Source of the DNA: Clostridium sartagoforme
GTDB taxonomy: Bacteria; Bacillota; Clostridia; Clostridiales; Clostridiaceae
DNA length: 64,000 nt
Assembly: GCF_004794105.1 (NCBI RefSeq)
Contig: NZ_SRYR01000001.1
Coordinates: forward strand, 1,116,001 to 1,180,000
Direction: 5' to 3'
Shown here: positions 38,103 to 47,288 of the stretch, piece after piece
How the letters are laid out: each line of letters opens with the position of its first letter
How positions within the stretch are numbered: position 1 is the first letter of the stretch
The notes under the pieces: generated by a model
What the model was told of the DNA's origin: nothing
Database searches by the model: none
Seen by the model: only the letters and a program-made list of their open reading frames with translations
Translations under genes and position numbers: made by a program

Positions 38103-38612
38103 TTATATTAAACTACTTATAATAGAATTTATAAAGTCTTCTTTTTTTGAGTTTAGATACTCACCATAATAGGACTCTATCATGTCTTTATTAATTTCAA
38201 TTTCAGATAATATAAAACTATTTATATCCATAGAATATCTTTCTTCTATTTCTTCCTTTATAGCTCTATACTCCTCAATGCCACCAGTTTTCTTATACTT
38301 TCTTATTAAAGAATCTAAATAAGTATTATATTTATTTATCTTATATGTTATTTTTTGAAGAAAAATTTTCTTAGTTTTAATATAGTTTTTCTCATAATTA
38401 ATTTTTGTTTTTAAAAGATTATTTAAAGCATAATTCTTTCCTTGAATCTCTATATCTTCACTTAAGTCAGAAAGAGCATTATTAATTATAAAGATTGCTA
38501 ACTCTTCTTCACTTCCTAATTTGCTTAATAAAGAGTTTCCTCCTACTATTTCAATTGCCTTTCTTAACTGTTTTAACTTTTCTTCTAAAGCTTTATCTCT
38601 TATAGTTAACAT
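38103..38612 (-). CDS. Uncharacterised helical protein
   Basis: 169 residues, almost entirely helical and charged (KALEEKLKQLRKAIEIVGG, EEYRAIKEEIEERYSM), with no membrane segment or signal peptide. GGAGA ribosome-binding site. It is followed by the small basic protein gene. No known domain recognised. Confidence 0.65.
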   Translation of the reverse strand: MLTIRDKALEEKLKQLRKAIEIVGGNSLLSKLGSEEELAIFIINNALSDLSEDIEIQGKNYALNNLLKTKINYEKNYIKTKKIFLQKITYKINKYNTYLDSLIRKYKKTGGIEEYRAIKEEIEERYSMDINSFILSEIEINKDMIESYYGEYLNSKKEDFINSIISSLI

Positions 38613-38724
38613 TATAAATCTCCTTAATTACATAATATCTAATCTAGAATGTATATTATAAATTATCTTTAAAATATTTCATACTTAAATATTATATATT
38701 CTTAATATACAGCTGTCTATCCTA

Positions 38725-39453
38725 TTATACAGTTTCTATACAATTTACATTTAAACTATAAGTAACATCTTTTCTCTCAACTATTACTTTTATCTTTTCT
38801 CTTATATCTTTATCAGCCTTAACCTTATCTAATAATTCCTTAGTAGGATTAATTGCATAAGGAATTCCTACTGATTTGAACATGGATATATCTCCAGAAG
38901 TATCTCCATAAGCATAACTCTTACTTAAGTCTATATTGTATTTTTCCTTAAATTCATTTATAGACTTTAGTTTACTTTCATGATCCCACATAGGTACAAC
39001 TTCACCACTATATTTGTTATCTCCATCTAACTTATATATAGTTCCCTTAAAGTCATCCATATTATATTTTTTAGACATTTCTCTTACAAGCTCATATGGT
39101 GAACCTGAAATTGCAATTACTATATGTCCTTGATCTTGATGCCACTTTATTCTTTCTCTACTAAAGGTATATACTCTATCTCCCTTTTGTTCAATTACTT
39201 TCTTTGCAATATAGTCAATATGATATTTATCTATTCCCTTAATAGCATCTACGTAAATATCTACCATTTTTAAAAGATAAGTGTCATAATCCCCTTGTCT
39301 CTTATCCCACTTTAGATATGAAGGTCTTACATCGTTATACCACTTATTTTCACTAACTAGTTCATATTTTATTATTTTCTTAAAAACCTCAGTAATTAAA
39401 CCTTCTCTATATATTGTTCCATCTATATCAAAAAATGCTGCTATATTTTTCAT
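38725..39453 (-). CDS. HAD-superfamily phosphatase (HAD-IB, SerB-like)
   Basis: 242 residues with motif I FFDIDGTIY (Asp9, Asp11), motif II AISGSPYEL and motif IV YGDTSGD. The long helical cap between motifs I and II is typical of the IB subfamily (phosphoserine phosphatase-like and related). The cytosolic substrate is not clear. Single gene with GGAGGG site. Confidence 0.88.
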   Translation of the reverse strand: MKNIAAFFDIDGTIYREGLITEVFKKIIKYELVSENKWYNDVRPSYLKWDKRQGDYDTYLLKMVDIYVDAIKGIDKYHIDYIAKKVIEQKGDRVYTFSRERIKWHQDQGHIVIAISGSPYELVREMSKKYNMDDFKGTIYKLDGDNKYSGEVVPMWDHESKLKSINEFKEKYNIDLSKSYAYGDTSGDISMFKSVGIPYAINPTKELLDKVKADKDIREKIKVIVERKDVTYSLNVNCIETV

Positions 39454-39586
39454 AAAATCCCTCCATTTATTTTTTATATCTATTATATATATCTTTCAAA
39501 AAATAGTCTAGATTATTTTTATATAAATAGTCAAAAAGCGACATAATTCCTTATATAAACTATAAAAATTGAAAATAATATAGCAT

Positions 39587-41248
39587 TTAAATCTCCATAA
39601 TTATTGGTATAATAGTTGGTCTTCTTTTAGTTTTATCATATATATATCTTTCAACTGCCTTTTTAATATTAGTTTTTATTAAATACCATTCTATAATTCT
39701 ATTATCAAGACAACTTTGCAATTCATTAGTAGCTATATCTTTTAACTCCTTAATAAGTTCTTCAGCTTCCTTAACATAAACAAAACCTCTTGTAATAATA
39801 TCAGGACCTGCAATTATACTAAAACTTTCCCTTTCTATAGTTACTACTATATTAACTAACCCATCTTGAGCTAAATGTTTTCTATCTCTAAGTACTAAAG
39901 TTCCTACATCTCCAACACCAAGTCCATCTACTAAAACTGTACCAGTTTTAACCTTCCCCTCCTTCTTAGCCTCATCTTTATTTATTAATAAAACATCTCC
40001 TCTTTCTAATATAAAGGTATCACTTGGATCCATTCCAAGGCTAATTGCTAAATCTTTATGATGCTTTAAATGTCTATATTCACCATGAACAGGCATAAAG
40101 TATTTTGGCTTAATTAATCTATGCATAAGTTTTAATTCTTCCCTATAAGCATGACCTGACACATGGACTTCTTCTAAGTCTTCATAAATTACATCTGCTC
40201 CTTTTTTAAATAGTTCATTTATTACTTTAGAAATTAACTTATCATTACCTGGTATAGGAGCTGCTGAAATTATAAATAAATCGTCACTTTCAATCTTAAT
40301 TTTCTTGTGATTCCCATAAGCTATTCTTGCTAAGGCTGCCATTGGTTCCCCTTGGCTTCCTGTAGTTATAATAGTTATATTTTCGTTATTGTAATTTTTT
40401 ATATCATCTATCTCTATTAACATATCTTCAGGCATATGTAAATATTCAAGATCAACAGCCATTCTTGAGATACTCTCCATGCTCCTCCCTGCAAAAGCTA
40501 CTTTTCTTTTCCTATCTAATGATGCATTAACTATTTGCTGCATTCTATGTATATTAGAAGCAAAGGTTGCAATTATAACTCTACCTTTAGCTGTTGCAAA
40601 TATTCTATTAAAAGTATTACCAATAGATCTTTCAGACATAGTGTAGCCAGATCTTTCAACATTAGTACTATCTGCCATTAGTAGTAAAACTCCCTCTTTT
40701 CCTATCGTTGAAATCCTATCTATATCTATAACCTTATCATCTATTGGAGTTAACTCTATTTTAAAATCTCCAGTGTGGAAGATAGTACCTAGCTTAGTCT
40801 TTATAGCAAAGCAACAAGACTCTGCAATACTATGAGTGCTTTGTATAAACTCTATAGATAAATTATTAAATGATACCATTTCACCTGGATTGACTAAAAT
40901 AAGATTACTAGTTTCTACTAAGTTATGCTCTCTTAATTTATTTTCAATAATAGCCAAGGTTAATTTTGTTCCGTAAACATCCATGTTTAATTGCTTAAGA
41001 ATATATGGTATTGCACCTATATGATCCTCATGACCATGGGTTATAAATAATCCTTTAACCTTATCCTTATTATCTATTAAATAAGATATATCAGGAATAA
41101 TTAAATCAACCCCATACATCTCTTCGTCAGGAAATGCTATTCCACAATCTATTACTATTATTTCATCATTAACTTCTAATGCGGTAATATTCTTTCCTAT
41201 CTCACCAACTCCACCGAGAGGAATTACCTTTATAAAATCTCCATCCAT
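39587..41248 (-). CDS. rnj: Ribonuclease J
   Basis: 553 residues, typical length. Metallo-beta-lactamase core with the HGHEDH metal motif (residues 71-76), a beta-CASP domain and a C-terminal ITRGFVYVKEAEELI region with the oligomerisation domain. RNase J is a 5'-to-3' exo- and endonuclease for mRNA decay and rRNA processing. AAGGAGG eight bases before the ATG. Confidence 0.95.
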   Translation of the reverse strand: MDGDFIKVIPLGGVGEIGKNITALEVNDEIIVIDCGIAFPDEEMYGVDLIIPDISYLIDNKDKVKGLFITHGHEDHIGAIPYILKQLNMDVYGTKLTLAIIENKLREHNLVETSNLILVNPGEMVSFNNLSIEFIQSTHSIAESCCFAIKTKLGTIFHTGDFKIELTPIDDKVIDIDRISTIGKEGVLLLMADSTNVERSGYTMSERSIGNTFNRIFATAKGRVIIATFASNIHRMQQIVNASLDRKRKVAFAGRSMESISRMAVDLEYLHMPEDMLIEIDDIKNYNNENITIITTGSQGEPMAALARIAYGNHKKIKIESDDLFIISAAPIPGNDKLISKVINELFKKGADVIYEDLEEVHVSGHAYREELKLMHRLIKPKYFMPVHGEYRHLKHHKDLAISLGMDPSDTFILERGDVLLINKDEAKKEGKVKTGTVLVDGLGVGDVGTLVLRDRKHLAQDGLVNIVVTIERESFSIIAGPDIITRGFVYVKEAEELIKELKDIATNELQSCLDNRIIEWYLIKTNIKKAVERYIYDKTKRRPTIIPIIMEI

Positions 41249-41393
41249 TAAAAAACCTCCTTTAATATACTAATAGTATTTCCCAAATATAGAATAATTA
41301 AATTAACTATTTAAAATATAATATCTTCCATAACATAAAAATTGATATGACAGGTATTAGATTAAACTTTTTTAGGTATTATATTAAAATAAA

Positions 41394-41437
41394 AAAGATG
41401 TACCGAATTAACCATGTTCTAAATTCGGTACATCTTT
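41394..41437 (-). terminator. Terminator of the DUF1846 gene
   Basis: A perfect 16-bp stem (41394-41409 with 41422-41437) is followed on the minus strand by TTTTTTATTTT. Confidence 0.92.
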
Positions 41438-41469
41438 ATATACTTATATTAAATAAATCTATTTATTTG

Positions 41470-42975
41470 TTAATTATTATAGTATAAATTATCACTTTGA
41501 TATTCTGGATCACAAGTTATATCTATTCCTAGTCTTCTAAAGGTTTGTTCATCGCCATTTGAAGTCATAGTAGTTGAATGTGCTTGACATCCCTTTAATT
41601 CTGTTAACTTATTTAATGCAACTTGTGCAGTTGGATTTGTTGCAGCACATATACTTAAAGCAATTAATATTTCTTCGCAATTTAAAACTGTATTTTTAAT
41701 TCCTAAAGTTTTAAACTTTAAGTTTTGAATTGGTTCTAAAATAACTGGAGATATTAAATGTATATCATCAGAAATATTAGCTAAATGCTTTATTGAATTT
41801 AAAATTACAGCTGCTGGTGCATCCATTATTTCTGAACCTCTACCAGTAAGAATAGTTCCATCATTTAATTCTAAAGCTACTACTGGGTACGATTCTTTAC
41901 AATTAAGCTTCTTTAATTTTTCTGAGTATTCTCTAGCTGGATTAACTACTTTTCTATCAGATTCTTTTAAGTTTAACTCTTCCATAATAAGCTTAGCACT
42001 ATCTGCAACATCTTTATCTACGTAACCTTTTTTAAATTCACAAATAGTCTTATAATATCTTCTTATTATTTCTTGATTAGAAGCTTCTTTAACTACATCA
42101 TCATTAATTATTCCAAATCCTACTCTATTAACTCCCATATCAGTTGGTGATTTATAAACCGATTCTTTACCAGTGATTTTTTCTATTATTCTCTTAAGAA
42201 CTGGGAAGCTTTCAATATCTCTATTATAGTTTACTGCAACTTCATTATAAGCATCAAAATGGAAAGAATCTATCATATTAACATCTTTCAAGTCAACTGT
42301 AGCTGCTTCATAAGCTATATTTAAAGGATGCTTAAGTGGAACATTCCATACTGGGAAAGTTTCAAACTTAGAGTATCCTGCAACATTTCCTCTTTTATTT
42401 TCATGATATAATTGGCTTAAACAAGTAGCAAGCTTTCCACTTCCTGGACCTGGAGCAGTAACTACTACTATTGGTTTAGTTGTTTCGATATATGGATTTT
42501 TACCATATCCTTCATCACTTACAATAGTATCTACATCTGTTGGATATCCAAGGGTAGCCCTATGCTTATAAACTTTTATTCCTCTTCTTTCAAGCTTGTT
42601 TATAAACACAGTAGTAGCTGGTTGCCCGTCAAATCTAGTTATTATTACACTATTTACATCTAGACCATATCCTCTTAAATCATCTATAAGTCTTAATACT
42701 TCAAGGTCATATGTAATACCAAAGTCTCCTCTGATCTTGTTTCTTTCAATATCTCCTGCATAAACGCATATTACTACTTCAACTTTTTCTTTAAGCTTTT
42801 GAAGCAATTTAATTTTAGCATTTTCATCAAATCCAGGTAAAACCCTCTTAGCATGCAAATCATTCATTAGCTTTCCGCCAAATTCTAAATATAATTTATC
42901 ATAATCATTAACTCTTTCTAAAATATATTTAGATTGTTCATCTAGATATTTTTTATGATCAAAACCTATTTTCAT
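41470..42975 (-). CDS. DUF1846 family protein
   Basis: 501 residues, standard length for a family common in anaerobic Firmicutes. A nucleotide-binding-like loop APGPGSGK lies at 174-181, and the region from 195 on includes conserved [22 protein letters not shown]. Structures of the family show a multi-domain cytosolic protein, but the function is not established. Single gene with a strong terminator. Confidence 0.9.
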   Translation of the reverse strand: MKIGFDHKKYLDEQSKYILERVNDYDKLYLEFGGKLMNDLHAKRVLPGFDENAKIKLLQKLKEKVEVVICVYAGDIERNKIRGDFGITYDLEVLRLIDDLRGYGLDVNSVIITRFDGQPATTVFINKLERRGIKVYKHRATLGYPTDVDTIVSDEGYGKNPYIETTKPIVVVTAPGPGSGKLATCLSQLYHENKRGNVAGYSKFETFPVWNVPLKHPLNIAYEAATVDLKDVNMIDSFHFDAYNEVAVNYNRDIESFPVLKRIIEKITGKESVYKSPTDMGVNRVGFGIINDDVVKEASNQEIIRRYYKTICEFKKGYVDKDVADSAKLIMEELNLKESDRKVVNPAREYSEKLKKLNCKESYPVVALELNDGTILTGRGSEIMDAPAAVILNSIKHLANISDDIHLISPVILEPIQNLKFKTLGIKNTVLNCEEILIALSICAATNPTAQVALNKLTELKGCQAHSTTMTSNGDEQTFRRLGIDITCDPEYQSDNLYYNN

Positions 42976-43090
42976 CTTTTTGCCTCTTTCCTGTAATCAA
43001 ATATTAAATTTACTTTTCATCATTAAGTAACTATTATACATTAATTTTTTATTACTTTCTATAACAACTTAAAAATGCATATAAAAATTT

Positions 43091-44023
43091 TTATATGCAT
43101 ATACTCATTGGTAATATCATTATCATCTTCCCCTTTATGTTGCATTCTGGCTTTTCAGGTAAGATAATATTATTCTTTCTTAATATATCTAAGTAGGGTT
43201 CTATACTATTAAGTATTTTTTCATAATAATTTTCTTGAGAAGATTTTCTTAGTAAACTAATGCACTTATCTTTATCTTCCTTTATCATCATTACTTTACC
43301 ATATATTTTACAAGAACATTGAACAAAGTCAAACATACTATATCCATTATTTATAAAATTATTTTGATTTATAGTAAGCAATATTGAAACATCTTGATTT
43401 TTAACTATTAAGTCCCTGCTTCCATTTTGTGTTATACTATTTTTTATTCCACTAAGTAAATTATAAATAATATTAAAATTTAAGCTGTCAAGCTTATTTT
43501 TATCTAAAATAGAATTAAAAAAGTCTATACCATAACAATTAATACTATTTAAAACCGTATCTATATATTCAGGTAATGATACTTCTTGAATACATCCTGT
43601 AACTTCTACATAGTCACCAACCTTAACATTACCATTTTTAATAGATTTATAACTAATCTTCTTCATATGATTATTTGAATACATTCTATTTATTAAATCA
43701 TTATGAAGAGTAAAAACTGTACTTATCTTTTTAATTTCTTGTTCTACCCTGTCAAAATCTCTGCCTTCAAAACCTAAACTTCTTTCTTTACCATCTTGCT
43801 GGCTCTCTTCACAAGAATTATGTTTACTTTTATATCCTTCTATTTTATCTCTTTGATCTTTAAAGTCTAGTTCCTTAGAGTTTCTTTCACCAACTCTTAC
43901 ATTACCACCAACTGTTCTATCTTTAATTCTCCTAAAGGTTCTTATATCTATATATCCATTCACAACTACTGAATTTAAATTCTTAATTAATAATTCATCT
44001 AGATATACAAGTAAATCTAGCAT
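43091..44023 (-). CDS. Uncharacterised protein, weakly DUF6414-like
   Basis: 310 residues. It begins LVYLDELLIKNLNSVVVNGYID, as in DUF6414-type proteins. A charged low-complexity linker follows (about 45-95), then a beta-rich core (NVKVGDYVEVTGCIQEVSLP, CKIYGKVMMIKEDKDKCISLL). The core reads like a repeated OB-type barrel. GGAGG site. It follows the zinc-ribbon gene by 63 bases on the same strand and is probably its operon partner. Function unknown; such pairs are often accessory or defence-like genes. Confidence 0.55.
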   Translation of the reverse strand: MLDLLVYLDELLIKNLNSVVVNGYIDIRTFRRIKDRTVGGNVRVGERNSKELDFKDQRDKIEGYKSKHNSCEESQQDGKERSLGFEGRDFDRVEQEIKKISTVFTLHNDLINRMYSNNHMKKISYKSIKNGNVKVGDYVEVTGCIQEVSLPEYIDTVLNSINCYGIDFFNSILDKNKLDSLNFNIIYNLLSGIKNSITQNGSRDLIVKNQDVSILLTINQNNFINNGYSMFDFVQCSCKIYGKVMMIKEDKDKCISLLRKSSQENYYEKILNSIEPYLDILRKNNIILPEKPECNIKGKMIMILPMSICI

Positions 44024-44086
44024 TGTTTCCTCCTTAGGAATTAATCAATTTATAAATATATATTAATACTCAATTTTATAAATAAC

Positions 44087-44425
44087 TTACTCTTTGTCTT
44101 TATTTTTATTTGTAATAGCTTCTTTGATATAATCAAGTATTTTAGTGTTTTTTATACCAATTTCATCTTTATCTACTTTTATATTATCAATTATCCTTTT
44201 TAAAGTTATTTCTTCTTCAAGCTCTTTTATTTTATTAATTATTTCTATATTGTTTTTTTTATATAAATCAACAGAATATACTTCTTCATTACAAACTTCA
44301 CAAGTTCCATATAATTTGTTGTACTTAATTTTCCCTATATTTAAATTCTTCGAATCTATATAGCTATTTATCTTCATTCTTTGTATTTTCTTGCATTTTT
44401 CACAATAGCATTTATTATAAAGCAT
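44087..44425 (-). CDS. Zinc-ribbon protein
   Basis: 112 residues. C-x2-C at 7-10 and C-x2-C (TCEVCNEEVYSVDLY) near 42-45 form a zinc ribbon of the MqsA/YgiT-like N-terminal type. A Lys/Glu-rich helical tail of about 50 residues follows. The MqsA-like ribbon occurs in antitoxins and in regulators with extra domains; no HTH is seen here. Upstream of the DUF6414-like gene. Confidence 0.6.
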   Translation of the reverse strand: MLYNKCYCEKCKKIQRMKINSYIDSKNLNIGKIKYNKLYGTCEVCNEEVYSVDLYKKNNIEIINKIKELEEEITLKRIIDNIKVDKDEIGIKNTKILDYIKEAITNKNKDKE

Positions 44426-44622
44426 AACTTCACCTCTATATTAATTTTATCACTAAATATTTCTTTAAAAAAGTCTCATGTGTTAAATAAAGCCTTCAAT
44501 AATATAATCTAAGGAACAATATCCTTTCTTATACTATTGAAAGCAATTATTTTATACAAAATATTTTTAAAATCATTATATTATTAAGTAATATAAATAA
44601 CTATTAATTCTAATTCTTAATA

Positions 44623-44642
44623 GGGACTGTAAATACAGCCCC
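44623..44642 (-). terminator. Terminator of the Cys/Gly-rich small gene
   Basis: A GGGGCTG/CAGTCCC hairpin (one G-U on the minus strand) lies 13 bases beyond the stop at 44655; the T-tract is weak. Confidence 0.5.
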
Positions 44643-44654
44643 TTTACTATAATT

Positions 44655-44807
44655 CTACCAACAACCGCCTAATAATAATAACCATATAAGTGGGAATCCA
44701 CAACCAAAGCCACCGCCGAATCCACCGCCACAGCCGCCGCCCCAGTTATTACAGCCACAACAACAATTATTTCTACAGCAGTTATTATTGCAACATCTTC
44801 TTGACAT
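44655..44807 (-). CDS. Cys/Gly-rich 50-residue protein, probable spore-coat type
   Basis: Starts MSRRCCNNNCCRNNCCCGC, then a GGGCGGGFGGGFGCGF glycine stretch and a hydrophobic end PLIWLLLLGGCW. Eleven of 50 residues are Cys and sixteen are Gly. GGAG lies nine bases before the ATG. A CATACA element at 44829-44834 with AC 16 bases farther upstream (44851-44852) partly fits a mother-cell sporulation promoter. The form recalls small YjcZ-like or Cys-rich coat/exosporium proteins that cross-link by disulphides. It is missed by length-limited gene callers, and its GC content is well above its surroundings. Confidence 0.7.
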   Translation of the reverse strand: MSRRCCNNNCCRNNCCCGCNNWGGGCGGGFGGGFGCGFPLIWLLLLGGCW

Positions 44808-44879
44808 GTTTATCAACTCCTATTCCTTTGTATGCTATATATTATTCAATGTACTCTCATTTTGTTCTGTAAATTTATA

Positions 44880-44904
44880 ATCATTTACGAGTATATTATT
44901 TAAG
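44880..44904. repeat. 25-base regulatory element, copy 1 (upstream of PadR-type gene)
   Basis: It matches the 25 bases at 47052-47076 at 23 positions. The core ATTTACGAGTA is near-palindromic. It lies 50-74 bases before the PadR-type start and upstream of the divergent Cys/Gly-rich gene. Confidence 0.6.
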
Positions 44905-44912
44905 TGTACATT

Positions 44913-44934
44913 TAGTTTATCTTATGCTAAACTA
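44913..44934. promoter_or_regulatory. Inverted repeat at the PadR-type promoter
   Basis: TAGTTTA (44913-44919) and TAAACTA (44928-44934) are perfect 7-bp arms, 8 bases apart, just upstream of the AAGGAGTGAT ribosome-binding site. This is a likely autoregulatory site. Confidence 0.5.
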
Positions 44935-44953
44935 TAAAAAAGGAGTGATTTTT

Positions 44954-45343
44954 ATGGAAAAAAGAAATCGTTTAGTAGCACCTAGAAATGTTGTAAATAC
45001 TAAGATGCTTTACAGCTTTTATATATTAAAAGAATTAGCAAAAGGTAATACTATTTTTGGTAACAAAGTGTTAGATGAATTTAAAAGTAGATTTGAATCT
45101 ACAGCATTACCTTTTCCAGTATCTTCAAGTACAGTTTATGAAACTTTATATGATCTTGAGACAAAAGGATATGTAACTAGCACTTGGTCTGGAGATGAGT
45201 TCTTAAATAAAAGAAGTAAAAAAATATATTCTATAACTGATGCTGGGATAGAATATTATAAATATCATATTGCTGATTATATAAGTAACCTAAATAAAAC
45301 CAAGGCCACTTTAGATATTATGATAGAAATGTTAAAAAAATAA
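44954..45343 (+). CDS. PadR-family transcriptional regulator
   Basis: 129 residues from the ATG at 44954 (AGGAGTGAT upstream; the in-frame start at 44924 overlaps the inverted repeat). A winged helix with VSSSTVYETLYDLETKGYV recognition segment and KKIYSITDAGIEYYKYH wing fits PadR. A long basic N-terminus and a C-terminal helix for dimerisation are present. A small gene follows by 78 bases. Its targets are probably local; see the shared 25-base element. Confidence 0.82.
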   Translation: MEKRNRLVAPRNVVNTKMLYSFYILKELAKGNTIFGNKVLDEFKSRFESTALPFPVSSSTVYETLYDLETKGYVTSTWSGDEFLNKRSKKIYSITDAGIEYYKYHIADYISNLNKTKATLDIMIEMLKK

Positions 45344-45421
45344 ATTTCTATAAGAAAAATGACATTTTTTTATAACCTTTTTAATACTATATATTTATAG
45401 CAGATTATAAGGAGAAAGGTT

Positions 45422-45871
45422 ATGGAAAAATACAATGAACTAAACACTTTAAATATACCTTACTTATCTTCAAGTGAAAAAGAAGTAAGCAATTTTAGAT
45501 TAAAAGATGAGTCATTAATCTTATCTTTTAAAGATTTTAATTTAAAAACAGTAAAAAATGTTTCTGTTTATCTTAAAAATATAAAAACAAGAGAATTACT
45601 ATTTGCTCCATCTAAAGCCTCTAATAATTCTCTTGTTATTAATTTAAAAGATTTAAATAAATTATGTACAGATTACGAATATAGTATAGTAATTTCATTA
45701 GAAAATGAATTAAATAAAATATTATACTTCCCTGTTAATAAATCTATTAATTTAAGTCAGGAGTTATTCACTAATTCATCTTCTGATAATTTAAAATGGT
45801 ATTTAAGACTAACAAATAACGGTAAATTAAGACTTTCTACAATTGTAGTATTTCCAAATAAAAATAGCTAA
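45422..45871 (+). CDS. Uncharacterised protein downstream of PadR-type gene
   Basis: 149 residues, beta-rich (LILSFKDFNLKTVKNVSVYL, YEYSIVISLENELNKILYFP) with no signal peptide, possibly one Ig- or FN3-like sandwich. GGAGAAAGG site. It is in line with and likely co-regulated with the PadR-type gene. No family recognised. Confidence 0.6.
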   Translation: MEKYNELNTLNIPYLSSSEKEVSNFRLKDESLILSFKDFNLKTVKNVSVYLKNIKTRELLFAPSKASNNSLVINLKDLNKLCTDYEYSIVISLENELNKILYFPVNKSINLSQELFTNSSSDNLKWYLRLTNNGKLRLSTIVVFPNKNS

Positions 45872-45897
45872 GCAATCTTATTATAAGATAGAATATC

Positions 45898-46410
45898 TTA
45901 TAGCAAGCTACATTGCTTTGCTATTTTTTTTATTTCCTCTAAATTTTCCTTTTTACCAGAAAATAAGGGGAATTTGTAATTATAGTTACCCCATAAAGTA
46001 AAATTAGCTTTATCAAAGTAAAATGTAACGAAAAATAATTCCTTCAAATTAAGTTTTGTTAATAATGGAATATAAGAAATATCAGTAATTTCAAAAAAAA
46101 TATCCTCATTATCCCCACAACTCATTAATCTATGAAGTAATAGCTTTTCTTCATCTTTTAATCTATCTTCAATATACTTAATTGAATTATTATCTAATCT
46201 ATTCTTATAAAAATCAATCACTAGCTTTTTGTTATTTATATTAAATAATTTTTCTATAAATTTAATATAGGATTTCTCTACCTCTTCATATATAGATGTC
46301 ATTGGAGATAATTGAATATATTCATATTTATCAAATCCATCTAAAATATTTGAAAAATATATAAAACCACTACTCTTAAATTCATTTTTACTTAGAGCCC
46401 TAATCTTCAA
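45898..46410 (-). CDS. Uncharacterised protein
   Basis: 170 residues, no signal peptide or membrane segment. It alternates helices and strands and ends with LEEIKKIAKQCSLL. A segment reading FFEITDISYIPLLTKLNLKELFFVTFYF suggests a compact alpha/beta core. It lies 12 bases after the 186-residue gene in the same operon. No family recognised. Confidence 0.6.
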   Translation of the reverse strand: MKIRALSKNEFKSSGFIYFSNILDGFDKYEYIQLSPMTSIYEEVEKSYIKFIEKLFNINNKKLVIDFYKNRLDNNSIKYIEDRLKDEEKLLLHRLMSCGDNEDIFFEITDISYIPLLTKLNLKELFFVTFYFDKANFTLWGNYNYKFPLFSGKKENLEEIKKIAKQCSLL

Positions 46411-46422
46411 TTTTACTCCTCC

Positions 46423-46983
46423 TTAATCCATATAATCTGCATATAAAATGTCTTCTCGATTTCCTTTTATCCTAACTATATATTTATCCTTAATTCCATT
46501 ACTATTAAATAAGTAACAATAATGATAACATTCTGCCTTCAATATATCTCTTATTATATATACTACTAATAAATCATTACTTAAATTATTAGTAAAATCC
46601 AATAAAATTTTATTTAAATAATCAATTCTATTTTCCGAAAAAGTCTCTAAAAATTGAATTATTGACGAATCATTAACTTTTATTTCATCTACTAATTTTT
46701 GAATTGCATCAAGATCGTTAGACATATCATTTTCTCTTATAACTTCAATGTCCTTATTATCTTTATCATATTTAAAGTCATATTTAAATCTTATTCTTTT
46801 ATTCTTATCAACATTTCTTGAACCTTTATATTCTAATTCATATCCTAAAAATTTGCCTAGTGTGATAAAAAACTTACTCTCTTTATTAGAAATTTCATCG
46901 TATTGAGAGCTTTTATTTAAAGATAAATTTTCATAATTTTTTACAAGCCCATTATATAAATCCATTAAATTCAAGTTTAACAT
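46423..46983 (-). CDS. Uncharacterised protein, first gene of a two-gene unit
   Basis: 186 residues, soluble and charged, mostly helical with a central beta segment (FKYDFKYDKDNKDIEVI). GGAGGAGAGC ribosome-binding region. The second copy of the 25-base element lies 69-93 bases upstream of its start, suggesting shared control with the PadR-type gene. No family recognised. Confidence 0.6.
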   Translation of the reverse strand: MLNLNLMDLYNGLVKNYENLSLNKSSQYDEISNKESKFFITLGKFLGYELEYKGSRNVDKNKRIRFKYDFKYDKDNKDIEVIRENDMSNDLDAIQKLVDEIKVNDSSIIQFLETFSENRIDYLNKILLDFTNNLSNDLLVVYIIRDILKAECYHYCYLFNSNGIKDKYIVRIKGNREDILYADYMD

Positions 46984-47051
46984 CTGCTCTCCTCCTGTTC
47001 ATTTTCTTCTATTTTAACATTTAAACTGTAATCTTCCAATGGTATTTTATT

Positions 47052-47076
47052 ATCATTTACGAGTAAATTATTTTAG
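47052..47076. repeat. 25-base regulatory element, copy 2
   Basis: It contains the perfect palindrome ATTTACGAGTAAAT (47055-47068) and matches the element upstream of the PadR-type gene at 23 of 25 bases. It is upstream of the 46423-46983 gene. The rest of this interval up to the terminator at 47255 holds nothing convincing. Confidence 0.6.
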
Positions 47077-47252
47077 AGTCTATTTTCTCTATAGGTACTC
47101 CTATATTTAGTAAATTATATAGAATAGGATTTAATAATAACCATTTGAGTTTAATCAATGATATTATTAAAAATAAAAAACATCTAATATTAGTTGAAAT
47201 ATCAAATGCTTTTAATTCCCTATATATTTAATTATAGAATTACTAATAAAGG

Positions 47253-47286
47253 GATATATCAGAGTAAATTTGATACATCCCCTTTA
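47253..47286 (-). terminator. Terminator of the flavoprotein gene
   Basis: AAAGGGGATGTATCA pairs, with a bulge and wobbles, with TGATATATCCCTTT on the minus strand directly after the stop at 47289. Confidence 0.6.
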
Positions 47287-47288
47287 AT

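Noticed and set aside
43091..44425. Firm toxin-antitoxin annotation for the zinc-ribbon/DUF6414-like pair
   Set aside because: Only the N-terminal zinc ribbon resembles MqsA; no HTH or recognisable toxin fold is seen, so it is left as unknown.
44690..44872. Plus-strand 60-residue frame near 44.7 kb
   Set aside because: It is the reverse of the Cys/Gly-rich gene, which has the ribosome-binding site and the better composition.
47089..47231. About 45 codons open on the plus strand downstream of 47.08 kb
   Set aside because: No start codon with a ribosome-binding site and no recognisable motif. Likely chance openness in AT-rich DNA.
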